Positions 25,234-35,323 of a stretch of DNA of 64,000 bases are shown here, piece after piece. A program made the translations under genes and the position numbers. The DNA comes from Mitsuaria sp. PDC51 (lineage in GTDB: Bacteria > Pseudomonadota > Gammaproteobacteria > Burkholderiales > Burkholderiaceae_C). The notes beneath the pieces are model-generated. The model worked only from the letters and a program-made list of their open reading frames with translations. It was not told where the DNA came from and made no database searches. The stretch lies in the NCBI RefSeq assembly GCF_900113225.1, contig NZ_FOZE01000003.1:310001-374000 (forward strand), in the 5' to 3' direction. Numbering within the stretch: the stretch's first letter is position 1; every line of letters begins with the position of its first letter.

Positions 25234-28200
25234 TCATCGCGCGGTCGCGTCCTGCCCGGCCGCCTCGGGCAGCGGGACCGTCTCCGGCACGCTGACCACC
25301 ACCAGCGCCTGCTCCGGCGACAGGGTCGCCAGGTCGATCGACTCGCCCGCGTGTTCCCGGCGCGCGCCGGCCTCGCGGGTGAGCGCGGCGCGGCAGGCGG
25401 TCTCGTTGGCGCAGACGATCACCCGCAGCCAGCGGTCCTGGTGACGGATGCGCACCTCGGCCTGGTCCCAGTGCACCGGCAGGCAGGCCCGCACCCGCAG
25501 CCGGCCCTGCTCGATGACGACGCCGCAGATCGACTCCAGCGAGGCCCGCAGCAGCCAGCCCGCCGAGCCGCTGTACCAGCTCCACCCGCCGCGCCCGACC
25601 CAGGGCGGCTGCGAGTAGATGTCGCCGGCCATCACGTAGGGCTCGATCGCGTAGGTCGGTCCCAGCCGCGGATCGGCCCAGCGGTGCGCGGGGCTGAGCC
25701 CGGTGTAGACCTGCCACATCGTGTCGCGCTGTCCCAGCCGCGCCAGTGCCATCAGCGCCCAGACCGCCGCGTGGTTGTACTGGCCGCCGTTCTCGCGCAC
25801 GCCCGGCGCGTAGGACTGGATGTAGCCGGCGCTCGGCTGCGCCTGCGCCAGCGGCGGATGCAGCAGCCGCGCCAGCTTCGCCACCGGGTCGAGCAGCTGC
25901 GCGCAGGCGCTGGCCATCGCCTGCCGCGCATGCGCCGGATCGGCCGCCGCGGTCAGCACCGCCCAGCTCTGCGCGATCAGGTCGATCCTGCACTCGGCGT
26001 TCTCGGCCGAGCCCAGCGGCGAGCCATCGTCGAAGAAGCCGCGCCGGTACCAGCGGCCGTCCCAACCGGGCCCGTCGAGCGCCGCCACCCAGCCGTCGCG
26101 CGCCGCCTTCCATCGCGCGGCGCGCTCCTGCTCGCCGCGCGCGGTCGCGATCGGTGCGAAGTCCTCGATCACCTGCGCCAGGAACCAGGCCATCCAGACC
26201 GATTCGCCGCGGCCCTCATGGCCGACGCGGTTCATCCCGTCGTTCCAGTCGCCGGTGCCGAACAGCGGCAGCCCGTGGGGCCCGCTGTCCAGGCTGCGGT
26301 CGATCGCACGCGCCGCATGCTCGTAGACCGAGGCCATCGGCCCGTCGGTGCGTGGGCTCTCGTAGATGTCCTCGGCGCCCTCGGGCACCGGCTGGCCGAC
26401 GAGGAAGGGCACCGTGTCGTCGAGCAGCGTCAGGTCGCCGGTGCGCGCCAGGTAATGCGCCAGCGCATAGGGCAGCCAGAGCCGGTCGTCGGAGAAATGC
26501 GTGCGCACGCCGGCGCCGCCGGGCTCGTGCCACCAGTGCTGCACGTCGCCCTCCGGGAACTGCCGCGCGGCGCTGCGCCGGATCTGGTCGGCCAGCAGCT
26601 GCGGCGCGACGTCGGTCAGCGCCATCGCGTCCTGCAGCTGGTCGCGGTAACCGAACGCGCCACCGGCCTGGTAGAAGCCGGCGCGGGCCCACATCCGGCA
26701 CACCAGCGTCTGGTACGGGAGCCAGTGGTTCGTCAGCGCGTCGAAGCGCGGGTCCGGCGTCGACACCTGCAGGCCGCCCAGCAGTGCCGGCCACTGCCGC
26801 CGCTGCCGCGCCAGCCGCTCCGCGGGATCGAGCGCCCACGCGGCCGCCATCAGCGCCTGCGTCGCCTCGGGGGAGGGGCCGTGGCCCAGCAGCACGGTGA
26901 GCTCGGCCGGCTGCGAGACCTCGAGCTCGATCCGCGCCGCCAATGCCGCGCAGGCGTCGAGCCCGCCGCCGCAGCGCCGGGACAGCGCCTTGGGCAGGAC
27001 CATGCGGCCCGCGCTGTCGAAGAACTCGCGTCGGTCGCAGGTCCAGTCCTGCGCGTCGAGACGCACGCGCGCCGGTCCGGCGGAGGCGCCGGTCCTGCGC
27101 GCCGCGTCGAGCTCGTCGCCACGTGGATCCTCACCTCGTCCGTCGCCCCGCTGGCGGGGCCGGATGCACAGCGCGGCCGTCGCGTCGCCGAAGCCGCCCA
27201 GGTGGTCCAGCTGCGTTGCCTGCAGCGTCAACGCGCGCTCGGGTTGCGGCAGCCCGGCGCCGAGCTCGCCCACGGTCAGCCAGTCGCTGCGCGTCGCCAC
27301 GGACAGGCGTTCGCCGCGCGCGCTGCCCAGTTGCCATTCGGCCAGGGCCACCAGCCGCAGTCGCCGCGGTCCGCCCCCGCTGCGCCCCACGACACCCAGG
27401 CGCACCTGCACTTGCTTCACCGCCGCCTCGGGATCGACGCACCAGCACAGCTCGACGCTCAGGTCGCCCAACTGCTGGCGGCTGCGTGAATAGCCGATGC
27501 CATGCTCGATCGCCAGCGGCGCGTCGTGGCGCAGCTGGCGGCCCAGCGGCCAGACGCGGTCGTTGTCCAGGTCGTGCAGCAGCAGCCACTCGCCGGGCGG
27601 ATCCAGCAGCGGGTCGTTGGACCAGGGCGTGACCTGGTGCATGCGGCTGTTGCCGGCCCAGGTGTAGCCGGCGCCCAGTTCGGTGACTTGGCAGCCGAAG
27701 TCGCGGTTCGCCAGCACATTGACCCAGGGTCGCGACGGATGCCGGTCCGGCGAGACCTCGAAGGCGAAGCCACCATGGTCGGGATCGAAGCGGCCTTCGG
27801 GTGGCCGCGGCACGGCTTCCGGCAGCGGGCGCTCGACCAGCGCATGGGCCACCGGCAGCCGCGCGGCCTCGTTGCTGGGCGCGGTGTCCTCGATCCAGCG
27901 CTCGACCTGCTGCGCCAGGCCGCGGCCGTCGGCCTGCAGCCGGATGCGGGTCAGCGTCTGCAGCGTGAAGCGCTCGTCGGGTTGCAGGTCGCTGTCGCGC
28001 AGCACATGCAGCGCCGAGCACAGGTGCGCCGGCCGTCCCTGCGCCTGGCCCTGCAGCCGCGATTGCAGCGCCTGCAGCGCCTGCTGCACCGGGGCGAGGT
28101 AGGACGGCGGCTCCTCGTTGAGCACCACCAGGTCCACGCCGATCGCGTGGGTGGTCCACATCCGCAGCGCCTTCTTCAGCGCGCGGATCAGGTCGATGCC

Positions 28201-31200
28201 TTCCTCGCCGCTGACGGTGACCATCAGGATGGGCCGGTCGCCCGAGATGCCGAAGCGCCACAGCGCGCGCCGGTCGCAGCGGCCGCGCGGCTCGCGGACA
28301 TGGGCGGGCTCGCGCACCGCCTGGCCGGTGACCAGCGTGTTGAGCTGCAGCAGGGCGCCCCAGGTCGTGGTGTCGAACTGGAGTTCGCGCAGGCGGATGC
28401 CGCCCATCGTGTGCGACATCGACGCGGAGCGCTCGACGTGCGCCGGCTGCCGGTACTTGTCGACCAGCGCCGCCAGCAGGTCGGCGTCGCGCGCGGCCGC
28501 GGTGCAGAAGGTCAGCCGCACCGTCGCGCCGGGGGCCAGGTCCAGGCCGACCCGCAGCCCGGCGACCGGATCCAGGCCGGTGTCCAGCAGCCGCCCGGGC
28601 TCGCCGTCGGCGCTCATGTCGGCCTCGTCGTCGACGAAGCGCGGGCGCGCGTCGCCGACCGGCCGCGTCGAACTGCCGTAGCGGCCCAGCCAGCGCGCGC
28701 GATCGGCGATGGGCAGGACCTCGCGGACCGCATGGCCCTCCGGCCGGCAGTCCTCGGCGCCCGGGGCGCCGCCGGCGGGACGGGCCGGCTTGGCGCAGCC
28801 CGCGCCGGCATCCACGCCAGCCAGGAAGAAGACCGCGCGCATCGCGGCTTCGTCGAAGAGCCGCGGACGTCGACGCAAATGCAGCGCATGCTGCGCCTCG
28901 TCCCAGCGGGCCTGGATGAAGAGGTTGGAGAAGGCCGGGTGCGCCTCGTCGCCGCGCTGCGGCGCCAGCGTGGCCTCGAAGCAGGACACCAGGTCCAGCG
29001 CCAGCGGCTGATCGCCGCGGTTGGTCAGCTCGACCTGACGCAATTCGCAATCGTCCTCCGGGCTGACCCACACCGTGGTGCAGCTGTGCAGGTCCGGCCA
29101 GGTCGCCTCGAACAGCGCGCGCTCGGCCTGCATGCGCGCCGCGTAGCGCGCGCGGGGATCGGGCGCGGGGCGGGCGGTGTTGCTGAACCAGTCGGCCTCG
29201 CCGGCGCGGCGCAGCATGGTGAAGCTGCCGTGCTGATCGCGCAGCAGGTCGTCGCGCCAGCGGGTGATCGCCACGCCGTCCCAGTTGCTGTAGCCGCCGC
29301 CGTGGCTACGCAGTACCACCGAGTAGCGACCGTTGGTCAGCATGTGCGTCAGCGGCAGGGTCTCGGCCAGCGGCTCGCTCTCGCGCACCATGCGCGCCTT
29401 GCGGACCGCGCGCTTGCGCGGCAGCAGGTCGGCCGGCGGCGCCTGCAGCGGCGCCACCTCGCGCGGCGCGCGCTCATGCAGCAGCGTCGCCACCGCCTTG
29501 ACGTGCGGGTCGCTCATCAGCCAGCGCCGCGGCGCGTCGTCGGCCAGAACGGCGGTCAGCGCGACGAAGCCCATCGCCTGGTGATGCGCCATGTAGGTCC
29601 GCACCAGCGTGAAGCCGGCGCCGGCGGTCTGCCGCTGTGGCGTGTAGTCCACCGCCTCGATGAAGCCGAAAGCGCCGCGCGCGCCCAGGCGCTCGAAGGC
29701 CTGCAGGTTGGACACCACCCGCACCGGCGCCACCACCGCCGCCATCACCGCCGCATAGGGCGCGAGCACCCGTTCGTCGACGGCCAGCCGCGCCAGGGCC
29801 AGGGTCTGCACGCCCTGCGGGCCGTACTGGTAGGCCAGCGTGTGGTCCTGGCCGGCGATCGCCGATTCCGAGATGCCCCACGGCGTGCCCTTGCCGCGGG
29901 CCTCCAGGCGCTGCTCCTTCACCGCCGTGCGCACGGCCCGGCCGAGTGCGCTGGCCGCGGGCTCGCGCAGCACCAGCGACGGCATCAGGTACTCGAACAT
30001 CGAGCCCGACCACGACTTCAGTCCGAGCGAATCGCCGGCGCCATCGCGCGCGAAGAAGGGGCGCCCGAGCGCCTGCCAGTGTTCCGGCGGCAGGTCGCCC
30101 TTGGCGATCGCCACCAGGCTGGTGAGGCGGGCCTCGCTGGCGAGCAGGTCGTAATGGTTGTCGTCGAGCTGCTGCGCGTCGCCGCGCCAGCCGATGCGCA
30201 GCAGGCGACGCTCGGGATCGAAGAGCGGGCGGTAGTCCGCTTCCAGCCCGAGGCGGCGCGCCCGGCCCGCGAGCGCGCGCAGCGCCAGGCGGGCTTCGGC
30301 CAGCGGCGCGCCCTGGTCCTGCCACCAGGACCTCAACTGGGCGATCAGGTCGCGCAGCAGCTGCTGGGCCGGCGGCGTGTCGTCGACGGACGCGTCGGCC
30401 GGGGCCAGGGCGGCCAGGGCATCGAGCTCCGCCTGCGCCGCGGCCACCTGGCCCTGCAGCACGGCTTGCTGCTCCTCGGCCGAGGAGGCGAGGTTCTCCG
30501 CCGCCAGCAGCGCCGCGACCAGCGCGGCGCCGGCCGGCAGCGCCGGGTCGCTGGCCAGCGGCGGCTGCAGGACCCGCAGGCGATGCAGCGTCCGGTCCAG
30601 CGCCTGCCGCGGCGCGGCGGCCAACTGGTCTGGCGTCATCTCCGCGGCCAGTTCGCAGGCGCGCGCCACGGTCAGCAGGTGGGCCGAGCAGTTGCCGCTG
30701 TCCACCGCCGACACATAGCCCGGCGCCAGCACGACCAGCGATTGGGTGTCGTACCAGTTGTAGAAATGGCCCTGCCAGCGCGGCAGGCGCTCGAGCGTGT
30801 CCAGCGTCGCGGACAGGCGCTGGGTCATCGTGACCAGCCCGATGAAGCCCAGTTCGCGCGCGCAGGCCACGGCCAGCAGGTACAGGCCGATGTTGGTCGG
30901 CGAGGTGCGATGCGCCACCAGCAGGTGCGGCGTCAGCTGCACGTTGTCGGGCGGCAGGTGGTTGTCGTCGGCGCCGACATGGGTGTCGTAGAAGCGCCAG
31001 GTGTCGCGCGCCAGGCCCCAGAGGTAATCGCGCCCCTGCGGATCGAGCGCGGCCTCGCGGCGCAGCAGCGGCGCGCGCGGTGCGCTTGCCCACCAGATCC
31101 ACAGCGGCGACAGCGCCCAGAGCGCCAGCAGCACGACGGCCGCCGCGCCGTTCACCGGCGCGCCGGACAAGGCCGCGACCGCCAGCAGCCCGCCCAGGAC

Positions 31201-34134
31201 CGCCGCCGCGACCGGCACGCGCAGATGCTGCGTGACCAGCGCCGGCAGTTCCCGCCGCGCGGCGGCCTGGGCGGCGGCGGCGGTCGTCCATTCGAGCAGT
31301 CGGCGTCGCGACACCGCCTGCCGCCACAGCGCCCGCCCGATCGCGTCCAGGTAGAGCAGCGACAGGTGCAGCAGCAGCGCGACCTGCCACGCGGCCAGGC
31401 CCAGCGCGCGCCGCAGGTCGTGGCCGGTCTCGCGGTAGAAGTGGCGGCGCGCCACGCCGTCCCGGCTGGGCACCAGCCCGGCCAGCGCGCCCACCAGCGG
31501 CCCGATGGCGAAGGCGCCGGCCACGACCACCAGCGTCAGTCCCAGCGGCAGGACCGCGGTGCCTAGCACCAGCAGCATCAGGCCCAGCGCCATCGGCGCG
31601 ACCAGCGAGCGCCGCAGGTTGTCGATCAGCTTCCAGCGGTTGATCGGCGCGATGCCGTAGCGCCCCGCCCCGGCGATGAAGGGCAGCAGCTGCCAGTCGC
31701 CGCGCGTCCAGCGATGCAGCCGGGCGTGGGCCACGTCGGCATGCATCGGCGAGTCCTCGACCAGCGTGATGTCGGACACGCCGGCGCAGCGCGCGATGCT
31801 GCCCTCCAGCAGGTCGTGGCTCAGCACCTGGCCCTCGGGCAGGCGCGCGTCCAGCACCGCATGGCAGGCGCGCACGTCCAGCAGGCCCTTGCCGGTGAAG
31901 CTGCCCTCGCCGAACAGGTCCTGGAAGATCTCCGAGCTGACCGCGCTGTAGGGGTCGATGCCGAACTGGCCGACGAAGAGCCGGTGATAGGGCGTGCTGG
32001 CGGCGTCGTCGGGCATGGGCGCGAGCACCCGCGGCTGGAGGATCGCGTAGCCCTCGACGACGCGGCGGGTGACCGCGTCCACCCGCGGCCGGTTCATCGG
32101 ATGCGCGGCGGTGCCCACCAGCGCGCGCAGCCGGCCCGGCGGCATGTCGGTGTCGGCGTCCAGCGTGATCAGGTGGCGCACGCCGGGCGCGGGCTGCGAC
32201 ATCGCGCCGAAGTCGGCGAACGGCGACGCGCCCGCCGGCGCGGCCAGCAGCCGCAGCAGGCGTTCGAGCTTGCCGCGCTTGCGCTCCCAGCCGATCCAGC
32301 GGCGCTCGGTCGAGGACCATTCGCGCGCCCGGTGCAGCAACAGGAAGCGCGGACGGCCGTCGGCCAGCGGGCCGTGACGCTCGTTGAGCGCCGCGATGGC
32401 GTCGGCCGCGGTGACCACGATCATCGTGTCGCCGGGATGGTGTTCCTCGTAGGCATCGGCCAGGTCGCTGAGCAGCGCGAATTGCACCAGTCGCTCGGGA
32501 TTGGCCAGGTGGTGCTGCTCCAGCTGGGCGACCAGCGGGGCGACGGCCTCCTCGCGCGTCAACAGCACCGGCATGACGACCAGCGTGCGTTCCGCATCAG
32601 GCAGGCCTTGGGAGAAATCCAGGCGGGGCAGGCGCGCCGGCCGGGCCAGCTCGCTGATCCAGCGGTTGGTGAGCGCGACCACGGCCTCGCCGATCGGCCC
32701 GGCGGCCAGCAGCGCGGTCAGCACCAGCAGCCAGGGCGCGGCATCGGGCCGCGCCTGGTTCATCAGCCAGGAGAGGCCCAGCAGGCCCAGCAGCGCCAGG
32801 CCGGCCAGGTAGGCCACCGCCGCCCAGCGCTGGCCCGGGGCGGTGTCGTGCGGCGGCCAGGCGTGCTCGTGCAGGCCCAGCGCCGCGAGCAGCGTCGGAC
32901 GTCCGGCCCCGCGCCACCAGTAGATCGGCGCGCTGCGCCGGTCGGGTTCGCCGTCCTGCGGCGGACCGGCGCCCTGCGTCAGCGCCAGCAACTGGCGCGC
33001 GACCTCGAGTTCCGGGCGACCGGACTTGCGGGCCAGGCGCTCGATCTCGTGCAGGGTCAGGTCCTGGGTGTCCGGCGCCTCGGCCGCGAAGACCGGCGAC
33101 TCGCCCAGCGTCCGCATCACCGGGCTGACCGATTGGATCAGCTGGCGCCAGTGGGTCTGGTCGATGCGCCGCAGCGCGGTGATCGCGTTGCGGATGCTCT
33201 GCAGGTCCTTGATCGATTCGTCCTGCTGCCGCGCCAGCGCCTGCGCCGGCGCGGGCAGCCGGGTGCTCAGCCAGGCGGCCAGCTCGCCCATCAGCGGCTG
33301 GGGCAATTCCTCCAGGCGATGGTCGAGTTGCAGCCAGAAGGCCTCGGCAACGCCGCGCTCGGCCATGCGCGGCTCCAGGGCCGTGATCGCCTCGATGCCG
33401 GACGCCGCCGGGTGGCCGTCGTACCAGTGGTGCACCACGTCACGGGCCGCCTGCAGCGTCGCGAAGCGCTCGGCCAGCCGGCGCAGGTTCTCGACCAGCA
33501 CCACCCGCAGCGTCGTCGGCAGCGCCCACAGCTCGGCCAGGGACAGCGGGCGCTCCTCCTGGTAGGCGCGCAGGTAGGCGGCCAGCAGCCCGGTGTCGAA
33601 GCCGCCGTCGGTGTGCGCGACCCAGGCCCAGGCCACGCCGTAGATGCGGGGCAGGCCGGCGAGCGGTTCGTCGCGCAGCCGCGGCAGCAGGCGGAAGAAG
33701 TTGCGCGGCAGGCCGCGGCGGACCTGGTGCGTCTGCTCGTCGATCAGCGCGGCGTTGTCCAGCAGCCACTTCCCGGCGGCGCCGAGGTGGCGGAAGTCGC
33801 GATGGCGCTTCTCGAGCAGCCGCCGTGTCTGCTGCAGCATCGCGACGTTGTCGTCGAGCCGCGGAAAGAACTGCCCGGCGCCCGCGGTGCCCTGGATCGC
33901 CTGCGCCTGCGCGAGGCTGCGGCCGTGCTGCTCGAAGCGCGCCTGCCCGAACAGCACCGCCCGCACCGGGGGCTCGATGGGGCCCAGCGCCGGATTCAGC
34001 AGCGCAAGTTCTTCCGCAATTTCCGGGGGATCCGGCGTGGGATCGGGGGAGGTGCGCCGGTCGTCATCGGGGGAGGGCTCCGGCGCGGCGTCCGTCGATC
34101 GGGCGGCGGCGTCCGCGCTGCGGCCGGCGTTCAT
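25234..34134 (-). CDS. ndvB: cyclic beta-1,2-glucan synthase (NdvB/ChvB type)
   Basis: Giant 2966-residue inner-membrane protein (ChvB is about 2830). In order: an N-terminal region (1-460); membrane helices (about 465-520, WAAVAYLAGLALLGLL); a GT84 glucosyltransferase domain with LVVMPVLLTREEAV and ITLDADTDMP (the DxD near residue 658); more membrane helices (about 860-1120, and around 1000 two long hydrophobic runs); two repeated carbohydrate-binding/beta-sandwich regions; and a C-terminal GH94 phosphorylase domain with FGYRDQLQDAMAL (catalytic Asp, about residue 2495) and GTGDWNDGM. It starts, elongates, trims and cyclises periplasmic beta-1,2-glucan used in osmoadaptation and host interaction. 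Start ATG 34134 overlaps the stop of a small upstream ORF (ATGA). Confidence 0.93.
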   Translation of the reverse strand: MNAGRSADAAARSTDAAPEPSPDDDRRTSPDPTPDPPEIAEELALLNPALGPIEPPVRAVLFGQARFEQHGRSLAQAQAIQGTAGAGQFFPRLDDNVAMLQQTRRLLEKRHRDFRHLGAAGKWLLDNAALIDEQTHQVRRGLPRNFFRLLPRLRDEPLAGLPRIYGVAWAWVAHTDGGFDTGLLAAYLRAYQEERPLSLAELWALPTTLRVVLVENLRRLAERFATLQAARDVVHHWYDGHPAASGIEAITALEPRMAERGVAEAFWLQLDHRLEELPQPLMGELAAWLSTRLPAPAQALARQQDESIKDLQSIRNAITALRRIDQTHWRQLIQSVSPVMRTLGESPVFAAEAPDTQDLTLHEIERLARKSGRPELEVARQLLALTQGAGPPQDGEPDRRSAPIYWWRGAGRPTLLAALGLHEHAWPPHDTAPGQRWAAVAYLAGLALLGLLGLSWLMNQARPDAAPWLLVLTALLAAGPIGEAVVALTNRWISELARPARLPRLDFSQGLPDAERTLVVMPVLLTREEAVAPLVAQLEQHHLANPERLVQFALLSDLADAYEEHHPGDTMIVVTAADAIAALNERHGPLADGRPRFLLLHRAREWSSTERRWIGWERKRGKLERLLRLLAAPAGASPFADFGAMSQPAPGVRHLITLDADTDMPPGRLRALVGTAAHPMNRPRVDAVTRRVVEGYAILQPRVLAPMPDDAASTPYHRLFVGQFGIDPYSAVSSEIFQDLFGEGSFTGKGLLDVRACHAVLDARLPEGQVLSHDLLEGSIARCAGVSDITLVEDSPMHADVAHARLHRWTRGDWQLLPFIAGAGRYGIAPINRWKLIDNLRRSLVAPMALGLMLLVLGTAVLPLGLTLVVVAGAFAIGPLVGALAGLVPSRDGVARRHFYRETGHDLRRALGLAAWQVALLLHLSLLYLDAIGRALWRQAVSRRRLLEWTTAAAAQAAARRELPALVTQHLRVPVAAAVLGGLLAVAALSGAPVNGAAAVVLLALWALSPLWIWWASAPRAPLLRREAALDPQGRDYLWGLARDTWRFYDTHVGADDNHLPPDNVQLTPHLLVAHRTSPTNIGLYLLAVACARELGFIGLVTMTQRLSATLDTLERLPRWQGHFYNWYDTQSLVVLAPGYVSAVDSGNCSAHLLTVARACELAAEMTPDQLAAAPRQALDRTLHRLRVLQPPLASDPALPAGAALVAALLAAENLASSAEEQQAVLQGQVAAAQAELDALAALAPADASVDDTPPAQQLLRDLIAQLRSWWQDQGAPLAEARLALRALAGRARRLGLEADYRPLFDPERRLLRIGWRGDAQQLDDNHYDLLASEARLTSLVAIAKGDLPPEHWQALGRPFFARDGAGDSLGLKSWSGSMFEYLMPSLVLREPAASALGRAVRTAVKEQRLEARGKGTPWGISESAIAGQDHTLAYQYGPQGVQTLALARLAVDERVLAPYAAVMAAVVAPVRVVSNLQAFERLGARGAFGFIEAVDYTPQRQTAGAGFTLVRTYMAHHQAMGFVALTAVLADDAPRRWLMSDPHVKAVATLLHERAPREVAPLQAPPADLLPRKRAVRKARMVRESEPLAETLPLTHMLTNGRYSVVLRSHGGGYSNWDGVAITRWRDDLLRDQHGSFTMLRRAGEADWFSNTARPAPDPRARYAARMQAERALFEATWPDLHSCTTVWVSPEDDCELRQVELTNRGDQPLALDLVSCFEATLAPQRGDEAHPAFSNLFIQARWDEAQHALHLRRRPRLFDEAAMRAVFFLAGVDAGAGCAKPARPAGGAPGAEDCRPEGHAVREVLPIADRARWLGRYGSSTRPVGDARPRFVDDEADMSADGEPGRLLDTGLDPVAGLRVGLDLAPGATVRLTFCTAAARDADLLAALVDKYRQPAHVERSASMSHTMGGIRLRELQFDTTTWGALLQLNTLVTGQAVREPAHVREPRGRCDRRALWRFGISGDRPILMVTVSGEEGIDLIRALKKALRMWTTHAIGVDLVVLNEEPPSYLAPVQQALQALQSRLQGQAQGRPAHLCSALHVLRDSDLQPDERFTLQTLTRIRLQADGRGLAQQVERWIEDTAPSNEAARLPVAHALVERPLPEAVPRPPEGRFDPDHGGFAFEVSPDRHPSRPWVNVLANRDFGCQVTELGAGYTWAGNSRMHQVTPWSNDPLLDPPGEWLLLHDLDNDRVWPLGRQLRHDAPLAIEHGIGYSRSRQQLGDLSVELCWCVDPEAAVKQVQVRLGVVGRSGGGPRRLRLVALAEWQLGSARGERLSVATRSDWLTVGELGAGLPQPERALTLQATQLDHLGGFGDATAALCIRPRQRGDGRGEDPRGDELDAARRTGASAGPARVRLDAQDWTCDRREFFDSAGRMVLPKALSRRCGGGLDACAALAARIELEVSQPAELTVLLGHGPSPEATQALMAAAWALDPAERLARQRRQWPALLGGLQVSTPDPRFDALTNHWLPYQTLVCRMWARAGFYQAGGAFGYRDQLQDAMALTDVAPQLLADQIRRSAARQFPEGDVQHWWHEPGGAGVRTHFSDDRLWLPYALAHYLARTGDLTLLDDTVPFLVGQPVPEGAEDIYESPRTDGPMASVYEHAARAIDRSLDSGPHGLPLFGTGDWNDGMNRVGHEGRGESVWMAWFLAQVIEDFAPIATARGEQERAARWKAARDGWVAALDGPGWDGRWYRRGFFDDGSPLGSAENAECRIDLIAQSWAVLTAAADPAHARQAMASACAQLLDPVAKLARLLHPPLAQAQPSAGYIQSYAPGVRENGGQYNHAAVWALMALARLGQRDTMWQVYTGLSPAHRWADPRLGPTYAIEPYVMAGDIYSQPPWVGRGGWSWYSGSAGWLLRASLESICGVVIEQGRLRVRACLPVHWDQAEVRIRHQDRWLRVIVCANETACRAALTREAGARREHAGESIDLATLSPEQALVVVSVPETVPLPEAAGQDATAR

Positions 34135-34343
34135 AGCCAATGGGCGAACAGACCCAGGGTGACGGCGCTCAGGGCCGCGGTGGTGGCCAAGCGGGGCAGG
34201 ACCACGCCCTGGACGCGCTCGGCCAGCAGCGCCAGCCCGAACCATCGGCCGCGCGCCTTCGCGCACTGGACGAGGTGGCGCTGGAGCGCCGGGTCCTGGA
34301 GAAGCGGGGCGATCGGGCTGAGCGGGCCAGCGGGGCTGTTCAT
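34131..34343 (-). CDS. small membrane protein coupled to the glucan synthase
   Basis: 70-residue ORF whose TGA overlaps the ndvB start codon (ATGA). ATG 34343 is preceded by AGGGAGA seven bases upstream. The C-terminal third (LATTAALSAVTLGLFAHWL) is a membrane helix, and the N-terminus is Pro/Leu-rich and soluble. It is not a family I know. Coupling to the giant synthase suggests a membrane subunit or a translation leader that sets ndvB expression. Confidence 0.55.
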   Translation of the reverse strand: MNSPAGPLSPIAPLLQDPALQRHLVQCAKARGRWFGLALLAERVQGVVLPRLATTAALSAVTLGLFAHWL

Positions 34344-34400
34344 GACGGGGTCTCCCTGCAAGTAGTTGATCCGGACTGCAACCGGACGTTTCCACGCTTG

Positions 34401-34424
34401 GCAAGCCCCATGCCTGCGCAGGCA
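34401..34424 (-). promoter_or_regulatory. possible sigma-54-like promoter and perfect 14-bp palindrome
   Basis: Upstream of the small ORF/ndvB pair, the minus strand reads AGGCATGGGGCTTGC (34401-34415), which keeps the GG(-24) and GC(-12) pair at correct spacing but matches the consensus imperfectly. Overlapping it is the perfect palindrome TGCCTGCGCAGGCA (34411-34424), an operator-like site. The rest of the 212-bp gap to the LysE gene holds nothing I recognise. Confidence 0.3.
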
Positions 34425-34555
34425 AGCAATGAGCAGGAAGACGCGGGCGCCTCAATGAGGCCGGCCGCGCGGCCGGCCAGGGCGGCAACAGCGGCGTTCG
34501 ACGCAGCCGGCCGGCGCGCGGGCAAGCGACGTGCCGGCGGCGGGAGGTACGACCC

Positions 34556-35182
34556 TCAGCGCGACACGATCAGGCGCAGGCCCAGCGCGACGAAGACCGC
34601 GCCGGCGATGCGGTCCAGCCACAGCCCCGCGCGCGGCTTGCGCTGCAGCCATTGGCCGATCGCGCCGGCGAAGTAGCCCAGCAGCCCGAACAGGAGGGCG
34701 GCCTGCAGGGTGAAGGTGACGCCGAGCAAGGCCGTCTGGGCGGCCACATGGCCCTGCGACGGCACGACGAACTGCGGCAGGAAGGAGAGGAAGAAGAGCA
34801 CGACCTTGGGGTTGATCGCGTTGGCGAAGACGCCCTTGAAGAACAGGCGGGCGAGCGAGTCCTCGACCTGGGAGGCGTCGCCGACGCTGGCGCCGCCGCG
34901 GCTGCGCAGCGCCTTGATGCCCAGCCAGATCAGGTAGAGGCCGCCGCAGACCTTCAGCGCGGTGAACGCCATCGGCGAGGCGGCGATCAGCGCGCTGACG
35001 CCGATCGCCGCGAGCACGGTGTGACTCAGGCAGCCCAGCGCGCAGCCCAGGCCGAAGGCCATGCCGTGCCGGCGTCCCTTCGAGATGCCCATGCCCAGCA
35101 CCATCAGGTTGTCCGGGCCGGGGGACGCCGTGATCAGCATCGCGGCCAGCAGGAAACCGAAGAGTTGTTCGAAGGTCAGCAT
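34556..35182 (-). CDS. LysE/RhtB-family amino acid exporter
   Basis: 208-residue membrane protein with six predicted helices. The family N-terminal signature LITASPGPDNLMVLGMGIS and the central NAINPKVVLFFLSFLPQF are both present; this subfamily exports homoserine, threonine or related amino acids or quorum signals. Start ATG 35182 is chosen because the domain begins there. It is a monocistronic gene on the minus strand downstream of the tRNA-Ser 3'-end remnant and original terminator, so it was probably the neighbour of the tRNA before the island inserted. Confidence 0.9.
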   Translation of the reverse strand: MLTFEQLFGFLLAAMLITASPGPDNLMVLGMGISKGRRHGMAFGLGCALGCLSHTVLAAIGVSALIAASPMAFTALKVCGGLYLIWLGIKALRSRGGASVGDASQVEDSLARLFFKGVFANAINPKVVLFFLSFLPQFVVPSQGHVAAQTALLGVTFTLQAALLFGLLGYFAGAIGQWLQRKPRAGLWLDRIAGAVFVALGLRLIVSR

Positions 35183-35230
35183 GGGGGCGGATGATAGGCG
35201 CAGCCTTCGACTCCCCAACTTCGACGGCCC

Positions 35231-35263
35231 AATGAAAACGGGCCCTGATTGCTCAGGGCCCGT
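35231..35263 (-). terminator. rho-independent terminator, presumed original tRNA-Ser terminator
   Basis: A perfect 11-bp stem (35238-35248 with 35253-35263, loop TTGC) is followed on the minus strand by TTTTCATT. It lies just beyond the 12-bp copy of the tRNA-Ser 3' end at 35273-35284, where the tRNA terminator should be if the island were absent. Confidence 0.8.
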
Positions 35264-35272
35264 GTCCGTGTC

Positions 35273-35284
35273 TGGCGGAGAGAG
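35273..35284. repeat. att-like direct repeat (tRNA-Ser 3'-end remnant)
   Basis: Twelve bases identical to the 3' end of tRNA-Ser at 39108-39119, including CCA. It marks the LysE-side end of the island. Confidence 0.75.
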
Positions 35285-35323
35285 TCGGCCCCGTCGCGCC
35301 CATGATGGGATGCGCCTGCGTCG

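Noticed and set aside
34135-34488. N-terminal extension of the glucan synthase by 118 residues
   Set aside because: Pro/Arg-rich, overlaps the small upstream ORF that has a ribosome site and the ATGA coupling to 34134.
35273-35300. Second tRNA-Ser gene
   Set aside because: Only the last 12 bases of the tRNA are present, with no other arm.
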